From contig CAZSVI010000047.1 in NCBI GenBank assembly GCA_964610205.1, positions 1 through 26,361 on the forward strand: 26,361 nucleotides of DNA, written 5' to 3'. Position numbers and translations under genes: made by a program. Shown here one piece after another: positions 23,251-26,361 of the stretch (its first letter is position 1; every line of letters starts with the position of its first letter). Below the pieces are notes generated by a model that saw nothing but the letters and a program-made list of their open reading frames with translations, was not told the DNA's origin and did no database searches. This DNA is from CAZSVI01 sp964610205 (GTDB taxonomy: Bacteria; Bacillota; Clostridia; DSM-8532).

Positions 23251-24045
23251 ATGTCCATTATAGAGGCAATAGTATTGGGAATTGTCCAGGGCTTTTCCGA
23301 ATTCCTTCCCATAAGCAGTTCCGGACACCTGGTTCTTTTGCAGAGGTTTTTTGGTATCAATGAGGGTGCTTTAAGTTTTACGGTTGCATTACATATTGCT
23401 ACGCTGCTTGCGGTAATTGTTGTATTCTGGAATAAGATTATTGAAATAGTAAAAAACCCTTTTTCCAAACTGCCCCTTTATATTATTCTGGGGACGATTC
23501 CCTTTGGAATTCTGGGACTAATTTTTAACGAGTGGATTGAATCGTTTTTTGAAACAGGCGCGACCCTTGGCGTAGGTTTTATTTTCACCGGGCTTGTGCT
23601 TATGTATGCGGAAAAAGCGGGTAATAATAAACGGAAAATGGAAGATATGAATGTAAAGGATCCGTTGATAATTGGTACAGCTCAAGCTGTTGCCATGCTT
23701 CCTGCCGTATCACGTTCAGGAATGACCATTTCCGCCGCGCTTGTCCTGGGGATTGAAAGAAAAACAGCAGCCGATTTCGCATTCCTGCTGTCCATTCCTG
23801 CTATTTTGGCACCGGCTGCTCTGGATATATATAGAATGTTGAAAACTGAAGAAAATGCCATAGCGGTAATTGGAGCGGAACCGTTCATTTTTGGAATGCT
23901 TTTTGCGGCGGTATCAGGTTTCCTTGCCGTGAAAACAATGCTCAAACTGATTCAGAAGCAGAAACTTCGTTATTTCTCCTACTATTTATGGGGTATTGGA
24001 ACTTTGGTTTTGCTGGATCAGCTTATACTGCATATTTTCTTTTAG
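23251..24045 (+). CDS. uppP: Undecaprenyl-diphosphatase (bacitracin resistance family)
   Basis: A ~264-residue polytopic membrane enzyme that dephosphorylates undecaprenyl-PP, recycling the lipid carrier for cell-wall synthesis. It has the family motif near the N-terminus, GIVQGFSEFLPISSSGHLVL, with the catalytic glutamate, and the second motif LPAVSRSGMT, a variant of PGxSRSG with Ala for Gly. About eight hydrophobic helices span the chain and the length is normal. Start ATG 23251 (MSIIEAIVLG) is preceded by AGGAAAG; the upstream in-frame ATG at 23221 adds ten non-conserved residues. Co-location with wall-related genes fits, but no shared operon is proven. Confidence 0.95.
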   Translation: MSIIEAIVLGIVQGFSEFLPISSSGHLVLLQRFFGINEGALSFTVALHIATLLAVIVVFWNKIIEIVKNPFSKLPLYIILGTIPFGILGLIFNEWIESFFETGATLGVGFIFTGLVLMYAEKAGNNKRKMEDMNVKDPLIIGTAQAVAMLPAVSRSGMTISAALVLGIERKTAADFAFLLSIPAILAPAALDIYRMLKTEENAIAVIGAEPFIFGMLFAAVSGFLAVKTMLKLIQKQKLRYFSYYLWGIGTLVLLDQLILHIFF

Positions 24046-24055
24046 TGTTTTGTCT

Positions 24056-24081
24056 CTTTGATAATAGGATCAAAGTCCTAT
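24056..24081 (+). terminator. Overlapping hairpins downstream of uppP
   Basis: CTTTGAT (24056-24062) pairs with ATCAAAG (24069-24075), and ATAGGA (24064-24069) pairs with TCCTAT (24076-24081). The two stems overlap and are mutually exclusive. The second is followed by TTTGTG, a weak terminator tail. The remainder of 24082-24290 holds no gene, only AT-rich DNA with a T10 run near 24158. Confidence 0.35.
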
Positions 24082-24290
24082 TTGTGTCGGACCATGGTTC
24101 TATGGCCTGAAACGGTATTGTTTGCTATAATTAACGGTAACATTAGCATTTCTCCTGTTTTTTTTTAGGGCTGTAATATGCTCTAATTTTTTTATCTATT
24201 GTACTGGTTGATTATTGTATAAATCCCTTGCGTAAAACAATGCTATAAAGTACAATCATTTTGGAATACGTCGTTGTCAGGGAGGTTTTT

Positions 24291-25304
24291 GTGAAAGACA
24301 TCCATATATTAGGGATTGAATCAAGTTGTGATGAAACATCGGCTGCGGTTGTTATAAGCGGCAGAGCGGTTGCGTCAAATATTATTGCGAGCCAGGTAAA
24401 GCTTCATGCGGAATATGGTGGAGTAGTGCCCGAAATAGCGTCGCGGAAGCATGTTGAGTCAATAATTCCTGTTATAGATAAGGCTTGTAAGGATGCCGGG
24501 GTTATGCTTCATGAGGTTGATGCAATTGCAGTAACCTATGGTCCCGGTCTTGTTGGTGCTCTTCTTGTTGGTATATCTGCGGCAAAAGCGTTAGCTTTTT
24601 CTCTTGGAAAGCCCTTAATTGGAGTAAACCATATAGAGGGACATATCTGTGCCAATTATATAGCGTTTCCCGAATTAACTCCCCCCTATATCTGTCTTGT
24701 AGCTTCCGGTGGGCATAGTCATATTGTTCAGGTTTCTGACTATGGGGAATATGTGGTTCTGGGACATACACGGGATGATGCCGCAGGTGAGGCTTTTGAT
24801 AAAATTGCCAGAGTATTGGGACTGGGTTATCCCGGGGGACCCGTTATTGAAATAAAAGCCAGAAATGGAAATGCTGATGGGTTTAAGTTCCCAAGAGTGA
24901 CATTTCAGGAAAGCCCTTACGATTTTAGTTTCAGCGGTTTAAAAACTGCAGTAATAAATACCGTTCATCAATTTAACCAAAAGGAGGAGCCGGTTCCTGT
25001 TGAGGATATCAGTGCTTCCTTTCAAAAAGCCGCAGTGGATGTGCTTGTTGACCATACAGTATCTGCGGCCATTGAGAGGTCCTTATCCACTGTTTGCCTT
25101 GCGGGTGGAGTAGCGGCAAACTCATTTTTGCGTGAGAGAATGGATGCGGTCTGTCAAAGGGAAAAAATTAATGTATATTACCCCCCTCTTATTTTGTGTA
25201 CGGATAATGCTGCAATGATAGCTTCGGCAGGATATTTCAGCTTTCTGAAAAAAAATTTTTCTGACATGGAATTAAATGCCATACCGGGGTTGGAGTTAGT
25301 GTGA
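24291..25304 (+). CDS. tsaD: tRNA N6-threonylcarbamoyladenosine synthase TsaD
   Basis: A ~337-residue Kae1/TsaD protein (older name Gcp). With TsaB and TsaE it transfers threonylcarbamoyl to A37 of tRNAs reading ANN codons. The ASKHA fold begins ILGIESSCDETSAAVV; the metal-binding histidines are in NHIEGH; ATP-binding segments include ASGGHSHIVQV, GEAFDKIARVLGLGYPGGP, FSFSGLKTAV and the C-terminal LAGGVAANSFLRERM. GTG 24291 is the start, with GGGAGG 5 bases upstream; the open frame extends upstream without an RBS. tsaB, tsaE and rimI are not adjacent. Confidence 0.96.
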   Translation: MKDIHILGIESSCDETSAAVVISGRAVASNIIASQVKLHAEYGGVVPEIASRKHVESIIPVIDKACKDAGVMLHEVDAIAVTYGPGLVGALLVGISAAKALAFSLGKPLIGVNHIEGHICANYIAFPELTPPYICLVASGGHSHIVQVSDYGEYVVLGHTRDDAAGEAFDKIARVLGLGYPGGPVIEIKARNGNADGFKFPRVTFQESPYDFSFSGLKTAVINTVHQFNQKEEPVPVEDISASFQKAAVDVLVDHTVSAAIERSLSTVCLAGGVAANSFLRERMDAVCQREKINVYYPPLILCTDNAAMIASAGYFSFLKKNFSDMELNAIPGLELV

Positions 25305-25307
25305 CTT

Positions 25308-25441
25308 CATTTTTTTATTTTCCCTTCGGATATTTATACACAAAAATTTTAAAAATTATTGTGTATAATGTGGATAAGGTATCGAGCTTAATGTGTGTTA
25401 CCATGTATACTTGTGGATAACTCTGTTGATAATGTGGATGG
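25308..25441. promoter_or_regulatory. DnaA-box-like cluster next to an AT-rich stretch
   Basis: Two perfect TGTGGATAA 9-mers (complement of the DnaA box TTATCCACA) lie at 25369-25377 and 25412-25420. Two near matches follow, TGTTGATAA at 25424-25432 and TGTGGATGG at 25433-25441, all in one orientation. An AT-rich stretch (25308-25368) abuts them. The positions resemble a DnaA-binding site cluster, but there is no dnaA, dnaN or other origin gene here. The remainder of the gap to 25552 holds no gene. Confidence 0.5.
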
Positions 25442-25552
25442 GTTTTGTTCCATGACTGAACAAATGACATAAAGAACATGATAAGTTGCAAAAATTGTTG
25501 CATATTAATAAGAAATGTAGTATTTTATCGTATTATAGCTTCCTGAACGAGT

Positions 25553-26194
25553 TTACTTTTGACTTTTCATTAAAACATATGAATTATAGTATTGCATAAC
25601 TTTCTTAACAAAATCCTGTGTTTGAGCAAAAGGAGGAATTCCATTATACTTTATAACATTATTGGGCCCGGCATTATAGGCAGCCAGAGCCAGTTCTGTA
25701 TTCCCGTCAAAAGCGTTCAGCTGATCTCTGAAATATTGTGTTCCGCCATTTATGTTCTCTTCAATATTATACGGATCGCCGACAGACAGCCAACCCGCCG
25801 TATCGGGCATCAGCTGCATAAGTCCCATAGCTCCTGATGTGGAAAGGGCAAAGGGCTGAAAAGATGATTCCTGCTTTATAATGGCGCGAATCATATATTC
25901 CCCTATACCATATGTGCAGGAAGCGTTTTTGATGGCCGCGTCAATTCTTGGCATAAGAATGGAGATCTCATCAGATGAAAGTCGGGGATAATCATCTTCA
26001 TAACTGCCTGAAATCAATGAGTATTCTTTTTTTTCCGTGTTCAACTGAAACTCTTTGTTGACAGTCTCGCTCGTGATGTTTTCCAGAATGTTTGCAAAGG
26101 TGACGGAGAAAGAAGGAGTTTTTATAGGAAGAGGTATCCTGCTTTGGATTTCGGTTATTTTATTCTGAAGAATATCCTTAACATAAAATTTCAA
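25553..26194 (-). CDS. Lytic transglycosylase, SLT (Slt70-like) domain
   Basis: ~213 residues on the minus strand, convergent with tsaD. The C-terminal ~120 residues are a goose-lysozyme-like SLT domain that cleaves the MurNAc-GlcNAc bond of peptidoglycan: catalytic Glu in IIKQESSFQPFA, then GAMGLMQLMPDTAGWL, NIEENINGGTQYFRDQL and LALAAYNAGPNNVIKYNG. The first ~90 residues are low-complexity and polar. No signal peptide or membrane helix is visible, which is unusual for a wall enzyme. The start is TTG at 26194, with GGGAGG (about 26204-26210) upstream; the GTG at 26224 lies before that RBS and is rejected. Confidence 0.9.
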   Translation of the reverse strand: MKFYVKDILQNKITEIQSRIPLPIKTPSFSVTFANILENITSETVNKEFQLNTEKKEYSLISGSYEDDYPRLSSDEISILMPRIDAAIKNASCTYGIGEYMIRAIIKQESSFQPFALSTSGAMGLMQLMPDTAGWLSVGDPYNIEENINGGTQYFRDQLNAFDGNTELALAAYNAGPNNVIKYNGIPPFAQTQDFVKKVMQYYNSYVLMKSQK

Positions 26195-26278
26195 TTTTAC
26201 TAAACCTCCCAAGTGTAATTTCACTTAATAATATATCGGATAATATTATCGTGATTTTTAATCAAAATTTCAAGCCCG

Positions 26279-26328
26279 CACTTCTATAAGTGGAGGGTTC
26301 CGATTATAACATACCGCGGCAAAGCCGC
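26279..26328. repeat. Two small inverted repeats upstream of the transglycosylase gene
   Basis: CACTT (26279-26283)/AAGTG (26288-26292) and GCGGC (26316-26320)/GCCGC (26324-26328). On the minus strand the second overlaps a TTGCGG that lies 16 bases before a TATAAT (minus strand, near 26305), a candidate promoter for the transglycosylase. The palindrome could be an operator over the -35 box or an unrelated hairpin. Confidence 0.35.
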
Positions 26329-26330
26329 AA

Positions 26331-26361
26331 GAATTCAGAACCCAGAATTCAGTATTCAGAA
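26331..26361. repeat. AATTCAG-type low-complexity dispersed repeat, copy 2
   Basis: The window ends in a periodic GAATTCAGAACCCAGAATTC plus AGTATTCAGAA. The first part matches, in inverse orientation, the sequence at 2884-2910. The repeat may continue beyond the window. Confidence 0.65.

Noticed and set aside
24261..24290. Upstream extension of tsaD to 24261
   Set aside because: No RBS, non-conserved residues; GGGAGG directly precedes the GTG at 24291 and the family begins at that point.
1..26361. CRISPR array, tRNA, rRNA or prophage
   Set aside because: No regularly spaced repeats, cloverleaf sequences, rRNA signatures or phage structural genes were found on either strand.

Overview
This window comes from the chromosome of an AT-rich, endospore-forming Clostridia bacterium. 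The evidence is a complete spoVAC-spoVAD-spoVAE operon, canonical sigma-A promoters, strong GGAGG-type ribosome binding sites, a Crh/HPr-type regulator, a ClpE-type Clp ATPase and RsbV/RsbW/SigB-type partner switching. Gene content resembles cellulolytic cluster III clostridia (Acetivibrio/Ruminiclostridium type). That placement is inference; there is no rRNA or other marker here to test it. No tRNA, rRNA, CRISPR array or intact transposase gene was found.

Layout. Positions 1-3158 are an accessory segment: a secreted parallel beta-helix protein with a chitobiase-type C-terminal domain, preceded by a tandem ~80 bp repeat that carries its promoter. It is followed by a terminator, a GC-richer orphan ORF and a second copy of a ~54 bp hairpin repeat that also begins the window. 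A chemotaxis receptor (minus strand, sigma-D-like promoter) faces away from an ECF sigma/anti-sigma pair. Next come an HPr-like protein lacking the phosphorylatable His15 but keeping Ser46, then uvrC, an IS605-like end relic, and an unrecognised 321-codon ORF whose reading frame opens right at that relic. Housekeeping genes greA and lysS follow.

Downstream of lysS lies a membrane protein with a degenerate J-domain, then a four-gene regulatory module: STAS antagonist, a degenerate RsbW-like protein, a SigB-like sigma factor, and a second, intact RsbW-like kinase. A ClpE-like unfoldase with its own promoter and terminator follows. The sporulation block is a 52-codon membrane peptide plus spoVAC-D-E, the channel that moves Ca-dipicolinate into the forespore. 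Two tandem secreted DUF4015-type putative glycoside hydrolases, uppP (undecaprenyl-PP phosphatase), tsaD (tRNA t6A synthesis) and a convergent lytic transglycosylase close the window. A cluster of DnaA-box-like 9-mers sits between tsaD and the transglycosylase.

No complete unknown defence or mobile system is visible. The best leads are the partner-switch module with one ATP-binding-defective and one intact kinase, the E15/S46 HPr homologue beside uvrC, the IS605-like remnant abutting an unrecognised ORF, the small membrane peptide heading spoVA, and the DnaA-box cluster far from any dnaA gene.
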